From Chrysomallon squamiferum (Eukaryota > Mollusca > Gastropoda > Neomphalida > Peltospiridae): a stretch of DNA of 64,000 nt. This document shows positions 25,480 through 39,895 of the stretch, one piece after another. The stretch lies in contig CM022671.1 in NCBI GenBank assembly GCA_012295275.1, positions 28,200,322-28,264,321 of the forward strand. The letters run 5' to 3'. The notes beneath the pieces are model-generated. The model made no database searches. It had not been told where the DNA came from and saw nothing but the letters and a program-made list of their open reading frames with translations. A program made the translations under genes and the position numbers. Position 1 is the stretch's first letter, and every line of letters starts with the position of its first letter.

Positions 25480-27943
25480 ACAACAACCAAGAAAAACCCA
25501 AACAAAACAACAACAGCGCCATATATTACCGCTAGTTGGGGGAACCAAAAAGAAAGAAAAGAAAAGAAAAAGAAACGTATAATATAAAATGTCGTAATAA
25601 ATATGTCAGAACCGGAAAGCTGAACAGAAACGAAATGTAGATCTTGCTTAAAGCACAGTATTGATAATCACGGCCAAACAAAATGCCATAAATGATTATT
25701 ATTTTTTTATTTTTTTTTTTTTTATAAAATTTGTAAAGAAAATATTTTTGACTCTACAAAGAGATGAACATACAGAGATGGATAAAAAAATGTTTTACAA
25801 AATTCATTTCATTGGTTTGAGGTAGGTGAATTCTCTTCAATTGGAACTGTAAGCTATTTCCCATTTTCCGCTCCATGTTATGTATTTCACTATATCTAAG
25901 CACTTTCGATATTTCAAAGAAACCTGCGAAATTTTCGGATCAGCTGCAGTTTTCTTTCCTTTTTTTTTTTCTTTTCTTTTTTCTTTTTAATTGCTTCGAA
26001 AGGCATTTCAAACTTTGGGGTTTGTGTTGGTCTAGGTCATATTTGTGTGCTTTCCAACAACAAAACGGATCATTCGAAACTTTTGTCAGTTGCTTTCACA
26101 TTATTTATTCACATACTAAAGATTTCTATGTCCTGTAAAAACCTCTCATTCATTATTCAACTTTCGGTCTAAGCACAGTTAAGTGGCATGTACATATTTG
26201 CCTGGAGCAACTGTAAATGAAAACGAAAAGCGTTATTCCATAATGGTTTTACACAATGTATTTACGTATACTTAATGTGCACAAGCTGTTAGTAATAATA
26301 TCGTATTTAAATAAGAATGAGGTAAGGGAAAAGTTCAGTTTTGAAATTAAATTAACTTTGAAAAGCACAGAAGATATCAAGTATTTAATAACAATGACAC
26401 TAATATAGATCTGGAGCGGTAACAACCAAAATCAAATTGGATTCGTTCTTTCCTCCCTTTTTTTTTTTTTTTTTTTTTTTTAATATTTCTGTAGTTCTAT
26501 TAAACTATACAGTAATTAATAAGATTTGTAATAAGGATCATTAATAAATCATTGAATAAAACAGGTACTGTGATAAAGCAACTGAGTAGGAAAAGATGTA
26601 TTAATGACTGTAACAGATAGTAAAATTTCGAAAAAATAAAATAGGAATTTCTGGATTTTGTTTGTTGTTTTTTTCCCCGTACTTTTCATTATTTTTATTA
26701 TTAATGTTGTTGTTGCTTTCGTTGTTGTTATTTTATTTCTTTCGTTTTTTTTTTGTTTTTTTGTTTTTTTTCGGAGGAAAGAAGAAAAGAAGAAAAAAGG
26801 CTATCTAAAGTATTATGTGCCAAGTGACAAGTGCTACTGTGAGCTTAATAACAGAGAAAATAAGGCTTTCAGTCCACACGAAACAAATATTTATGTTCCC
26901 ATGTTTTGTTATCAGCAAACTGTTAATAATGCAGCGCCAGACTGCTAAACACTTCTCATTTAGACACGAATGTGTGTATTTCCACAGAAGGGATTAATTC
27001 GTGAAATGTATACGTAGATCTTTCTTAAACGTTTTTCAAAACATTTTATTTTTATTAAAAATACTTTCAGTTGTTGGTTATTTGAAATTTTATTTTTGTA
27101 TTTGAATTATGGCAGAAAATCCACCTGTTATGTTTATCGATTAATAGCAAAGGTATTAAAAAAAAAAAAAAGAATTGTAATACTTTCCAGTAGACAGAAA
27201 GAAACACAGGTCGGCTGGTGCAACACCTGCGTCATTAGTCGAAATGAAATTTTATCTTATCGATGCAGCTAAGGGTTACTGATGTTGCGACTTTATCACT
27301 TTCAGGCCTTTGAAAAGAGCGGGGGGAAAAAAGAAAAGAAAAAAGGAATGCACTTCCAACTTCAGTACAACTGCATTTATCAAGTATCAGGTATCAAACC
27401 TGACAAATGTGTCACGTACAACAATAATTTAACTATTTGTATCTTCTACATCAGTGAAAACATGGCATGCGATGTAAATTATCTGTGCACTCGTTTTCAT
27501 TTTTCAATGTCTAAACGGTATTACTTAGAAAAAATAATTTTAAGCGCTAACTAGTTCAAAGTACTTTCATTTGGATTGTCTAGTCTTAGTTCAAAATTTA
27601 GATACATCTGAATAATGACATAATTCTGTAAATATAAATATCGATAAATATACACAGCACACACTGGATATAAAGCAAAACATAACACCAACACCTGATC
27701 AAACGACGGGTACAGAAATAAACACTGATTGTTTCATCTGGCTGCAATTAACCTTGTCAATTTCAGCTCGAGTGAGTTGTGAAGGGCGTTTTTATTCAAC
27801 GTGTTTGCTGGTGCTTGTCAAGTTGACGAAGATAACGTCAACTCAGACTACGACACAGCAAGGACCTCCACCGAAGTGCGTAACCTCCAGCTTAAATAGC
27901 GTTTCTAGTATGCAAGCCGACAAGGACAATTGTTTGCCGACAA

Positions 27944-28266
27944 GTTGAAATTTTCGTTTAAAATATGTTTACTCTTAAGTTAAATTTTCGTTTAAAATAC
28001 GTTTATTCGTAAGATTAAATTTTCGTTTTAAATAAGTTTACTGACAAGTCGAAATTTTCCTTTAAAATATGTTTACTCTTAACTTAAATTTTCGTTTAAA
28101 GTATGTTTAGTCACAAGTTAAGTTTTCGTTCGAAATCTGTTTACTCATGTTAAATTTACGTTTAAGATAGGTTTATTAATAAGGTTAAATTTTCGTTTTA
28201 TACATGTTTACCGGTTAGTTAAATGTTCGTTTAAGGTAGGTTTAAGATAGATTTATTAATAAAGTT
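27944..28266. repeat. Minisatellite, about 35-bp unit, nine copies
   Basis: Nine head-to-tail units of about 32-35 bases (the last one longer) share the pattern GTTAAATTTTCGTTTAAAAT followed by a variable TATGTTTACTCNTAA-like half. Copies differ at several positions, so the array is not recent. A short palindrome (GTTGACG...CGTCAAC at 27822-27842) lies about 100 bases to the left. Confidence 0.9.
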
Positions 28267-30558
28267 AAAAAAAAAAAGAGAGAAAAAAAAAAAAATACAG
28301 TAAAACATCTTCACACAACATGTGCCAGATATTTATTGATCTGCTTATGTACAAGTATACAACAAAACAATGCAGAAGAACCGAAGAAGAAATTTAGGAT
28401 GATCTGTAACAAAGCTAAATACTTCATACCATAGTGCAAAACAATTGATTCAGCTGCCAACACGAAATGTTCAGTGAAATGTCATATATTCCTTTTTAAT
28501 GTTGATTTTTGAAATGTTTTATTTTATATTCTTCCCATTGAAAACGTAAAAAAAAAAAAAAAAATCATAAGAGACGGTATTTATTTTACCGTGTAGTTCA
28601 CATAAAAGTACAGCAGTCAATAGTTTGAATTTTGTTAATTATAATACATCATAGTAATAACGTAAACATACATAAACAGGCACATACTATAATAAACAAG
28701 TATGTAGAAAAAGATGACAAAAAAAAAAAAAAAAGAAATGATTTATGCATTTACATTCATCTAATGCTGCAAAATATAAATGCAATATTAACACAAACTG
28801 TAAGGAAGTAGAAATAAATGAAAAAAAAAAAAAAAAAAAAAATCTTGTTAGATTACAGCATTATTAACTGTTCTTTGCATAAGCTGTAGTAAAAGATGAG
28901 TAATTAATTTTAAATAAAATTATTAATATTCAGTAGAAATTAATTATGCAGATTAAAAAATATCCCTCTGATGACATTAAAGACATCATACTTTGTATTA
29001 AAATGAACAGCATCGGTTCAATATAACCAGGCCTTGTGACAAAGAGAGATAATCTTTGAATTTAAATGAATATCAGGTTATTTTCCCTTTTTGCATAAGC
29101 TTTCTTTTTTCTTTTTCTTTTTTTTTAAAGAAAGAAAAGTTAAATTGATTACATTTGTTTTGGGGCATTTTGATATAAATCAAATTATATTTCAATTTGA
29201 AAATATTTTTATCTCTTTTTTTTTTTTTTTGACTCTTGTGACCTCTGAAATAATAGTAATTAAATTTAAAATAAATAAAAAAAAGTATATGAAGATATGT
29301 TAATTAATTTATTTTCAGACAAATCAGAATGCTGAAATCTGATGTCAACTAAACCGAATCTCATCAAAGAGCAGCAAAACAAAGTAAAACCAACACATAT
29401 AAACCATTATCTATCTATATATATATCAAACATTTAGTTAATTTCTGTATCTTAACAAATTCTTGGCAGTTTCAACTCAGTGAAGATCAAAGTTTAAATG
29501 ACATGAATGGAATAAAATGCAAGCTAACATTTTAAATACAGTTTGTAAAAATGTATCACTGTATATATTTATTTCCTTTGCATACTCTGCACTGACAAAA
29601 TGTTAATAATAATAATGACATGTTGTAATTCTATGCACAAACTAATAAGATAAACAAAAATACTTATTATAAATTATTTTCTTTCCTTCTATATATATAT
29701 ATAAAAATTATATAAATAAATATATATAAATACTCAAGTTAAAAATAAACCAATAGTATGAACCCAGCATCACTCAGTATCTCACTATTACTTGGTGACA
29801 GTATTATGAAAATAATGCATCTTATAGTTAAAAAAACACCTTTGCACCTGCTGGTGACAAAATTAAAGCCCATTCTAGTATACATCACTGAAGTATGTAC
29901 ACAAAATACAGAAGACCCTGCAATGGTAATGGGAAGAATATAAACTGCATCTGTGTTAAATAAAAGGTCAAAATACAGATGAGCCTGCATCACTTATGGT
30001 AAAGGAATATTAGCAATACAAAAGGAGATGAGAGATGACTAGATGAAATGAATAAGACCAACAAAATCATCTCAGGAGTTATTACATTTCAACAAAACTA
30101 TACATCTATTAAATAGAAAAAGCAATTAATAAATTTACTATGTATATATTTTTATATGTAAACTCTTTTCATATTGATACTGAATAAAAAAGTACTGAAT
30201 GTTTCAAAAGCAAAATCCAGAATTATAAATAACAATTTTAAAATATATTTTCAGCACATCTAATAAGAATTAAAAAACACTAAAATCTGATTTTGGAACT
30301 ATAATAATTTTAATGAAAATTATTAAACGGAAACTCAAAAGATTTAATGGTCAATCAAGCACAGTGTAAATGTTCCTAATAGTAATGTGTAGTGTGTTGA
30401 AAGATCGTAAATAATAATAATAAAAAATATACATGTAAGCTCTTATTAATAAACAGGCTATCATAATAAACAGTCAATAAAAACAACTCAATACTAAAAA
30501 GGTTGATATTAGGTTTGTATGAAATAAATAAGTGAAATAAATAATTCATGTGCCTGTA

Positions 30559-30716
30559 CACACACACACACACACACACAAACAAATAAAATAAAATAAA
30601 ATAAAAATAAAATAAAAATAAAATAAAATAAAATAAAATAAAATAAAATAAAATAAAATAAAATAAAATAAAATAAAATAAAATAAAATAAAATAAAATA
30701 AAATAAAATAAAATAT
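30559..30716. repeat. (AC)n followed by (AAAAT)n pentanucleotide repeat
   Basis: About 11 AC units are followed by about 25 units of AAAAT/TAAAA. On the minus strand all three frames stay open as Phe/Ile/Leu/Tyr-rich products. This is a property of the pentanucleotide and not coding. Confidence 0.95.
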
Positions 30717-33700
30717 AATAAAAACAAAAACAAAAACTAAGGCTGAAATATTGGAGCAAACCAACAAATATTCAGCACTTTGGTTTTGCAAATAATTTAA
30801 ATATTTAAATGACTTTCATGTATAACAGTTAGATGTGTGTAACTGTGTATAAAAACTGTATTTCTGAAAATATTGACTTTAAATAAATCAGCATGAATTA
30901 ATAACGACACATTTTATTAATTTGTCTTTGTTACAGGGTTTATTTCCTTTATTTATCATATTATTATTACTATTATTATTATTATTAAATTAAAACTTTA
31001 ATTTATTATTTCCACATTTATAACATATATATGATTTTCAGATAAAAAAAAATTTCAAACTACTGATCTTTGTTTGGATTTAAAAAACAAAAGAGGTTTC
31101 ATACAGTCATTCTAGTCCAAACTACAATGACATTCTGCACTAAACATCAAGTATTATAAACAATCCACAGTTCTAAAAAATTGTTTAACATTCTATTATA
31201 TATTAAAATATTCAAAACTAGTAACGATTTTTATCAAACAGTTCAACAGAACAGAAATTTCAAAATTCAAAACCAAGACAAATGTCGAAAATACTTTGTT
31301 TTCTTTAATAATTTACTGGAAAAATAAAATGTCATAAACAAAATTAAATTATATAAGTAAAATAAAATAAAATAGTAATGTAAAAAAAAGAAACTGATTA
31401 CATCTAAAATGTTAGAATACTATATGAAGACATAAAATTTAATATAATTTTAAAATAGATTTTCAAGAATTAAATTCTATAAAGAATTATAATAATTACT
31501 ATCTAATGAAATAAATGAACTCGAATGAACTCAAAGTTAAAAATATCTTTTTTGATTCATACTGTAGTGTATGGTATCTAATTTTCTGACGTAACAGTTA
31601 TCATCTATAGACAGGCTATGAATTTAAAACTTTTATATGCAAAAGGCCAGGCATATAAAAGACACAGATCAAAACAAACAACTAATGGTTGGACGGACAT
31701 ACAATATAACATATATATTTATATTATAAAAGGGTTTCTCCAACATTTATGTGAATATTGTTAATATTGCTATGTACATGTACAGACAATCTAAATGTAC
31801 AATGATTAAAACTTTTAAATTCAGGTTCTAAAGCCTGAAATGTTTTCTTAACAGAATTTTCATAATGAAAATGCAGAACCTGTTTTTTTTTTTATATTAG
31901 AAACAAACAACTGTAAATCTAGCATACAGTCTATAACTAATAGTTTAATAAAATGGTTAACTACATATATTTATGTGTATAGTAATTTAAAAAAAAAGAA
32001 AGAAAACCTATGGCTTAAGATTAAATTTTAACACACAAACAGTTAAACAAATCAGTTTTTCAAGTGAATGAAATGAATGAAAATTACATATAGAAAAACA
32101 ATAATAAAAAAGAAAGAAAAAGTCTTAAAAATAATACTTATTATGATATACTTGTTATGTACAAAATTATAATATTAAAAGAAGAAATGGCAAATACAGA
32201 AATGTGATAATGTGAATGATGAACATTAAACAAACTCTTAGAATTTCATTAGATGGCAGTATAAATAACAAATAATAATAAAAAAAAACACAAAAAAAAA
32301 CCAACAAACAAAATTAACCAGAAATAATTGCTCTATTCACATGTAGTTAAAATGCCATCAAAAAAATATGTAAAACCATTACAGAAAAAAATGTAAAAAC
32401 ATTTGACAGATATATTACTTTATAACAAACTGGACTCAAGATTCATTTAAAAGAAAAAGGATGTAATAACTAACTACACCTGAAAAAACTCATCTTAAAT
32501 ATATATATACTTCATATGTTTATTTACATCTGATTTGCATAAACAATAAAACATATATCTTTACTGATCTACTTTTAACAAATGCTTTACTCAGGGTGTC
32601 ATGCACATGTTGATTAGAAAAAGAGCTAACTATAAATCGTTATGTTTTTTTAATGTATGTCACTATTTATAATAATATTTGTCTAATTAATGCAAAATTC
32701 TTTTCTAACAAATCTTCTCTGCAAGCTGTAGTGATAAGGACAGTGTTAAACAGTGTGAGGAAGAGGAAAACAGAGTATAAACATATCCAGTTTTTTTAAA
32801 TGTTAAAATCAAAACATACCAACACCGCATTATTAAGGATCTTTAAAAAAATGTTACATTAATATAGTGTTACAAACTCACGATTAAAGCATAATGGAAC
32901 TTTACCCAAATAATAGTTCAAACAGTCAATTAAAAATGTATAATAATAATAATGATGCGATTAATTTAAAAAATAAAAAATAAAATTTATAATTACTTAT
33001 AATATTTTCAATCAATATACGTAAATTATAAATAATAGCTGGGGATAATCAAGCCAGTTTTGTCATATGCAAATTACTCGGATGATCTAAAAAATTGGCA
33101 GTCCAATGCATAATGGATTAAAATGATTTATGCACCAAATAATTTATGAACTGTGAATAATGTGCATCTAACTGTCAAACTGAAAGTCAGGGTATTAAAA
33201 ACAGTGTTGAATAACATGGATGATTTCAATGACTGTATCACAGCTCAGCGAACAACATAATCACACAGTAGGAGGGGAACTAGAAACATTATTTATAAAT
33301 ACACCGACAATCAGTGTTAATTATGTGAAAATGTTTCATGTTTTAATTTTAATGTTGTACTTGATCAATGCAAAATGAGAGAAAAAACCCTATTAATTAT
33401 AATCCTATGTCTGGATTTTTATGCAACTGTATTTAGACTTCCTCATGGGGGATAAGGGAGTGTGTGTGTTTTGTGTGTGATGGAGAATGGGAAAAAGGAA
33501 TCAACAAAATATTTAATAAATTATGGCAATTATGACACAATGAAATTGGTCCAGGTAAATTATATTTTCTTGCTTATATGAATTTGAAAAAGAATTATAC
33601 TGTTAATTTTTACTGTTTTAGAAATTTCGTTTTTAATTAAATGTTCACTTATTAAAATATTTGATGATACTGTAAATACAGATAAAACTATTTAAATAAT

Positions 33701-34267
33701 CAGTATTTGTATTTTTAATCATTTAAGGCTTAAAAATTTGCCATTAAATTCAGATTATTTGAGACAGTTTGTATACCATTTTGTAATAATTATATGCAGC
33801 AATAACAATATATATTAAATATCTTTCTTCAGGATATTAGAAACTGGATAAAAATATGAATATTCAATGTATTGTATTTCACCTTATATAATAATCATTT
33901 CAAATTATATGTTTATAATAACATTACTTATTAGCATTGACTGTACCTCTTTCAGCACACACAACTTTTCAAAGTCTTGTGTTGCTAGTTTTCTATCATA
34001 GTGACAATATCAACAATCAGCTATATATAAAATCTGAGAATCAAGTGATATTGTAATCCTGTGTGACCAGGTTTTGTAGCAAATAATTTAATCATTTTAA
34101 TCTGAAATTTACAAATTATAAATAATATATATCATAAATATTAAAATCTGAACAAATTACAAACTGGACAAGATTAGTCAAAGAAGTCAAAGATGTGGTA
34201 ACACATAATGTGATACACATTAGAGGTAACATAAATAAAATCTAATGTGTATATATATATTAACATG

Positions 34268-35749
34268 CTAACTAGGTTCACTTGCATCAGGAATATCAAC
34301 CACTGGTGTTATCTCCACCTTTAGTTTGTCTGTGGTAACATCTTTGTTTTCAACAACAGCTTTGGAAACCGTTTCCTCTTCGCCTTTCTTTGTACTGTTC
34401 TCATCACTGGTTTCTTGTTTGGGGCTGGCACTGTTGTTATTGTTTGTGTTTTCGCTGTCCAAGTCTTTGTCATTCAGTTCCGGATAGTACTGCTTCAGTC
34501 GAACATGCCAGGCTATGCTGGAAACAGCCGACACAGTCTTAAACTGGTGGATGATGTTACGTGGAATGAAGTAGATGTCATTATGTCTCAGTGAGATCTT
34601 TGCATAGCGGATGCCCTCCCTTGCCAGCTGGTTCAGTTTAGCATCTTCCACCCATGTAACGCACTGCAAGCAAGTTATATTATCATACTATTAGTGTTAT
34701 CAACATATACACATACACATGCACTCTTGCAGAGGGTGGCTCATTATATGTATGATTGCAAAATTCCCACTGAAATGCTCTTCTTTCTTTAATTATATTT
34801 ATATCAATGAAGCATGTTTCCAAATTAGTTTGATTTCTGAAAGCAACAGATACAAATCTGACCAGCTGTATTCATTTCTCACAATGTCAATATGCAGTGA
34901 CTTTGAAGCTATCTATAAATTCTTTTAATACAACAAAAAAATAAAAAAATAAAAATATTTTTTATATAAAATTAAGAATAATACAGAGTGAAGACTAACC
35001 TTTACTATATGTATGCTTGAAAATCATATATAGTGTGTGTTGCAATGTTTGAGTGGGTATGTTATGAAACATTCACTACAGTTATAATGCATACCTGCGA
35101 TACTGGAGGCTCATGAAGGTCAAGCTGAAGTTTATGAGCAAGATTCTGAAAGTCACCAGCATGAAAGCAAACTACTTCTTTCACAATTCTGTTCTGTCCT
35201 GGTCTGAAATGATGTAAATATTGATATTTGTTAGCTTAATACATATTCCAAATTCACCTAATTTTGGTTTCTGTAGTTAAGATATTTTCAAAATTCAGAT
35301 ACTTCTTTCTTTCATCAAATCTGAGCATATATATTATTAAATTATTCAGATGTTAATAAACAAAATGTAATTTTACAGTTATGTAATTTATAAACATGTG
35401 CATTCTCAACTATTCTAAATATTTTTTCTGAAACTAATAGTTATGGTACGTGTCATGGCTGCTATGAATACCAAATGTTTCTAACCAATAATGGCAAGTT
35501 TAATATTCATCAACATTTAATCCACTCATATACCATGAATAACAATAAAATTAAAAAATATAAATGACAGATTTTATGAATATGGTTTATATATCCATGA
35601 CATTAGCATGTAATTGTGAAGTACAAAACAGAGCATAATAGAATGCTTATGTACTGAATAAGGTATTCAGATGCATTTTATAGCTATCAGTATTTGCACA
35701 AAAATAATTATTTAAATGCATGACATCACATAAACATTATATCAGGATC

Positions 35750-35783
<34 letters not shown>

Positions 35784-38700
35784 GGAACCAACAACAATCA
35801 CGTTCAGCTACCATTTAAACATGGCTTTAGTGAGTAGTCTTTTTTTAATTTTTTTATTTCCATAATTACCTAACAGTATCTCCAATCAATCTTGTATTAT
35901 ATAAATATCTACTAGTACTGCAACATAAAAATTATAGAAATTTACATTGTGAATTTATTTTGCTCCCATTATAAAATGTTAATATATATTTACTTTGTAT
36001 CTCCATAATGTATAGCTTTCAGAATCCCCACTGCTGCAGTTGTTGCTCGATCAAAACCATGACCTACGTGATCAGCATGACATCGGGTTCTGTCTTCAAT
36101 CAGTATTTCTCTTGGTTCTAAGGCACGAGGCAAATATTGCAAATTTTTCAGTTCATTGGCACCCCTAAAACAAATTGCAGTGCAGAATAATCTATATGTC
36201 AATGATGGAAATAAACAAAAATAATTTTAAAAAAAATTAAAATTTTATTTATTGTTTTTTATAATGCAGATGTTTAATTATTTTTATTTATTGTTTTTTT
36301 TTGTTGTTTTTTTTTAAAGGAAAAGTATGTTTCTTCTTATATGATAATAAAAATGTGTTTAATATTAAAAAAACTAAAAAAATTTAAATTATTTTTAATT
36401 TTTTTTATTTGTAATGTTGTAATAATAAGATAATATGGGTCAAATTCTACAGAAAGTTTAATACATAAAGTAATTATAACTTAAAGGCAAAATTGTATAA
36501 TAAAACTTTAATAGTTACTATGATGATTCCAACACATCACATGGACATTTTTCAGAATCATTTCGCAACAAACATTTTAGAAATTAAATATAATTAGTTA
36601 CATCTGTAGAGATTTATTTTGTGTAAATGTGAAAAACATGTTTAAGTACTGAATTTGGAAGTAGTGATATCTATTTTCAGCTTCCTGAACATCTGCAGCC
36701 AATATATATGTATTAATAATGTTAAAATTTGGATCATTTTAACCAAATTGTAACTTATATTTATACTAATTTGTTACCATTATAATATTCTAAGTTTTAA
36801 ATGCTAGTAATACCAATTTTGTAGGATGAAAAGAAGTTTTTTAATATTAAAAAAAGCTCATCATAAAAAAATATATCATCACCTCAGCGATTAAGTATTT
36901 ATTTATACACAAATAACTTTAACAATCTCAAACATGGCTCAGTTTAAAAAATTTATTACACCAAAGATTGAAATACCTTAATGTTTAATTAAGTAATGCT
37001 ATATGAAAATACAATTTATCCTACATATAAATACACAAATGATTCCACATTTTTTTAATATTATAAGTAAAAATTAAATACAAGCATCTATCAAGCATCT
37101 ATCTGTATCAACACACACACACACACACACGTTTTTTGTGGAATATATGCAATAAATAACTGAAAAAAAGAAAAAAAACATTTGTGAATTAGAATAGAAT
37201 GCCTGTGAAATAAATGTGTATAAAAATAAAATTAAACTGAACTGTGATATTATTAATTATAATTATTAATCTACCATAAAATTATCTAAGCAAAAAGACA
37301 TACCTCTTTCTCTTCATTGGTGATTTTGCCATTTCTGCAGTTGGAATCAACTGTTCACCTGGTCTAACCCACAAAATAGGTCCGTCGTTGCTCTCTCTGG
37401 GAGAAATCTGCAATGAGGAAAGTGTTCCCCACGGTATTGCTGCTTTCAGGAATGGATCTTTTTCTAACATGGACAAAAACTCAGGGAAATAATCACCAAC
37501 TTCTTCATGGACAGTACCAACAAGACTAATTTGAAAAAGTGGTCCTGTCCGGAAGGTACCATTCTGATAAGAATTTTGCACCTGCTTTCTGTAAGCACCC
37601 ATAGTAGTGGAATCTACATCAGATCTACCAAGGACACCTGACTTAACAAGCATGTTGGGATAACACTCTCCAAAATAGTCAATAAATTCAGGTAAATATT
37701 TAGCTGCCCCATGAACTATACCCATGACGCAGTCAGCAACATTCTCTGTTTCTTCACCATACACAATATCAAAATAGCCCTGAACAAATTCGTCCATTTC
37801 TTCTTCAGAAAGTCCAGACAATTCATCTTGATATGAATGAACAACAACAGAACCACCGTTGGGATGTCTGTCTATGTGAATATATTTACCATATTTAGAA
37901 AAAAAATTGGTACGATCTGAGGTTACAAACTCATGTGCTACATCATCAGTTTTAGGCCGAAATGGTATGGATAATGGGATATCAAATTTACTTGAATGTT
38001 GCTTGATTTTAGCTGTACTGTCTGATTGCATGTGAACCGTCTGTGTTCCTTGAGATTTAACAAGAACTGAAGATTTATGACTTTCACCACCATGAACAGA
38101 AGGATGTGATCCTGATGAATCAAATTTATGATAAATACCATGTGGATATGGAATATGACTTGAGGTTTGAGATGCTTTGTTATCTGTCCTACGTCGCAGA
38201 TTTACCTGAACACCACAGTTACTGACAATTCTCTTTTTTGTTGGTGTCCTTGGAGGATTCACCCGTGGAACATTACCACTCATGTCAGTTTTAACTGAAG
38301 GTGAATCCGAAGCAGCAACTTTCACAGAAGCAGTGTCAGAAGCAAATCTTCCATTAGATCTATCAAGATCTTCCTCGTCTGTCTTCGGCTCAATAAGAAA
38401 ACACCCATTTTGATGTGAAAGCTTCGAACTAGATACTATGCTATCAATTTTCACAATTCTGGATTTTCGTGGTGAAATGGCTGTGCTGCTACCAACAGGC
38501 ACAGATTTCTGCTGAGGCTGTAGTGGAATGAAACTCATACTTGACTGGTCATCTGTGTATTCCATAATGTTTTCAGATGAGTGAATTGGGGACATGTTTA
38601 AGTCCTGTTTTTCCTTTTTAACAGAAGGGCGGACGTCACCTGATAACAACAACAAACTAACATTTAACAAAAATCATTTAATTAATAATGGTTTTGATAA

Positions 38701-39895
38701 TTTTCATCAATGTCACTGAGCAACTAACCAAAACAGATTTTAATTAAACAGAAGTAATAAACATTTTGAGGATACATATTTGGTGTGGAAATGTCCAAAA
38801 CAATTTATTTTAATCATGATATAATAGTAAAAACAGTCAACTGTTATCTGTAAATGTTGATTTCATTTATATGATTAAGTTATAAACTCTGGTAAATTTA
38901 TACTTTGTTTGTCTTTCATTTTGCTGCCTTGCCAACATTTCTTTAAAACTTCATTATTTTCCTAAATTCTATATAGAAAGAAATTTGTTTATATAAATCA
39001 ATACACAATATAGCTAATTAAAGGCCTTCTCCAAAATCATCAAGCATTTAATTTACTAATTTAATTATAGAAAAATGTTTTGTTTACTTAACTTAATAAT
39101 TATGTGAAATCAACGTTATTTGGGATTCTGTTTTTCAATTTTAACAGGATTATAATAAAAACCGAGTAATATTATTTTATTCTAAAATACCCAAAATAAA
39201 ATTACTATTAAAATATTCCGTGTCAAAAAATGACAAGTTATGAAATGAAAGGTGCTAATTAGTATAATTTATCTGAGTTAAATAATTTATTATTTGATTG
39301 ATTTAGTAATTTAATTTTAAAAAATAATTATTTCCTTACCCTCAGATGTTGGTGATTCTTTCATCAAGTTAAATGGTATAATTGGTGATTTTGCTTTGGG
39401 TGATAAACTGTTGACTTTTAAACGTGGTGAAACATTTAAATTTGGTGAAGCACATGAATCCTCTGTACTGAATCTCTGTGCTTTTCCTGCTTCATAATCA
39501 TCAACATAACCTGAACTGGACAAACGTCTATAATCATGTTGAATTCGCCTTCTTTTGTTGTTTTCTGGACTAACACAAGCATCGGACGTTATTATTGTAG
39601 TTGGAGAAGATATAATGAGCTTTGGTCGTTTTGAACTTGGAGAAGAATCGTCAAATGAACCATCATTTGATTCATTGTCAGTAACAGGCAGACACTGAGT
39701 ACCTGGCAAATTGCGAAATCCCAATTGATCTCTTCTAAAATCGATTAAATTGTCACTACCGCCAATACAAACAACTGTTTTTTTGTCCTTTGTTCCTACA
39801 CTATCAGGTTTCACAGATGTTTCTTTTTGCAATATTTCAAAAATATTATCATTTGAATTATCAATTCGTGCTTCTGACGACTCTTTCTCCGCCAT
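34268..39895 (-). CDS. RSBN1: RSBN1-type lysine demethylase 9
   Basis: This nuclear protein belongs to the round spermatid basic protein 1 family, whose members (mouse RSBN1, worm DPY-21) are reported H4K20me2 demethylases with a JmjC-like fold. Exons are 39340-39895, 37304-38639, 35994-36164, 35095-35203 and 34268-34663, totalling 855 residues against about 800 in human RSBN1. The first 400 or so residues are Ser/Lys-rich and poorly conserved in type. The conserved core follows: [52 protein letters not shown] and [19 protein letters not shown]. The likely iron-binding HxD motif is CHADHVGHG (His660, Asp662), and the likely distal His763 is in [10 protein letters not shown]. So the catalytic residues look intact. 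The tail is acidic and Thr/Asn-rich. RSBN1 versus RSBN1L cannot be separated. It is divergent with SET, sharing a 241-bp intergenic region. Confidence 0.95.
35746..35781. repeat. (TTA)n microsatellite in an RSBN1 intron
   Basis: About 11 TTA/ATT units in the intron between RSBN1 exons 3 and 4. Confidence 0.85.

Larger units (their letters stand above)
23108..34267. other. Gene-poor interval between the ankyrin gene and RSBN1
   Basis: No coding gene is supported in these 11 kb. The part near the ankyrin start holds a foldback hairpin (23281-23395). Slightly GC-richer DNA at 24180-24320 holds a TATA-box candidate, and another such patch is at 24955-25110. Repeats include (AC)n at 25442-25474, a minisatellite at 27944-28266 and (AC)n plus (AAAAT)n at 30559-30716. 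The last 6 kb (about 28.3-34.27 kb) is uniformly AT-rich without exons and is probably the 3' UTR of RSBN1 plus spacer. Confidence 0.55.

Noticed and set aside
30376-30791. Three overlapping minus-strand open frames of 74-127 codons rich in Phe, Ile, Leu and Tyr
   Set aside because: They are translations of (AAAAT)n and (AC)n repeats, open in every frame on that strand.
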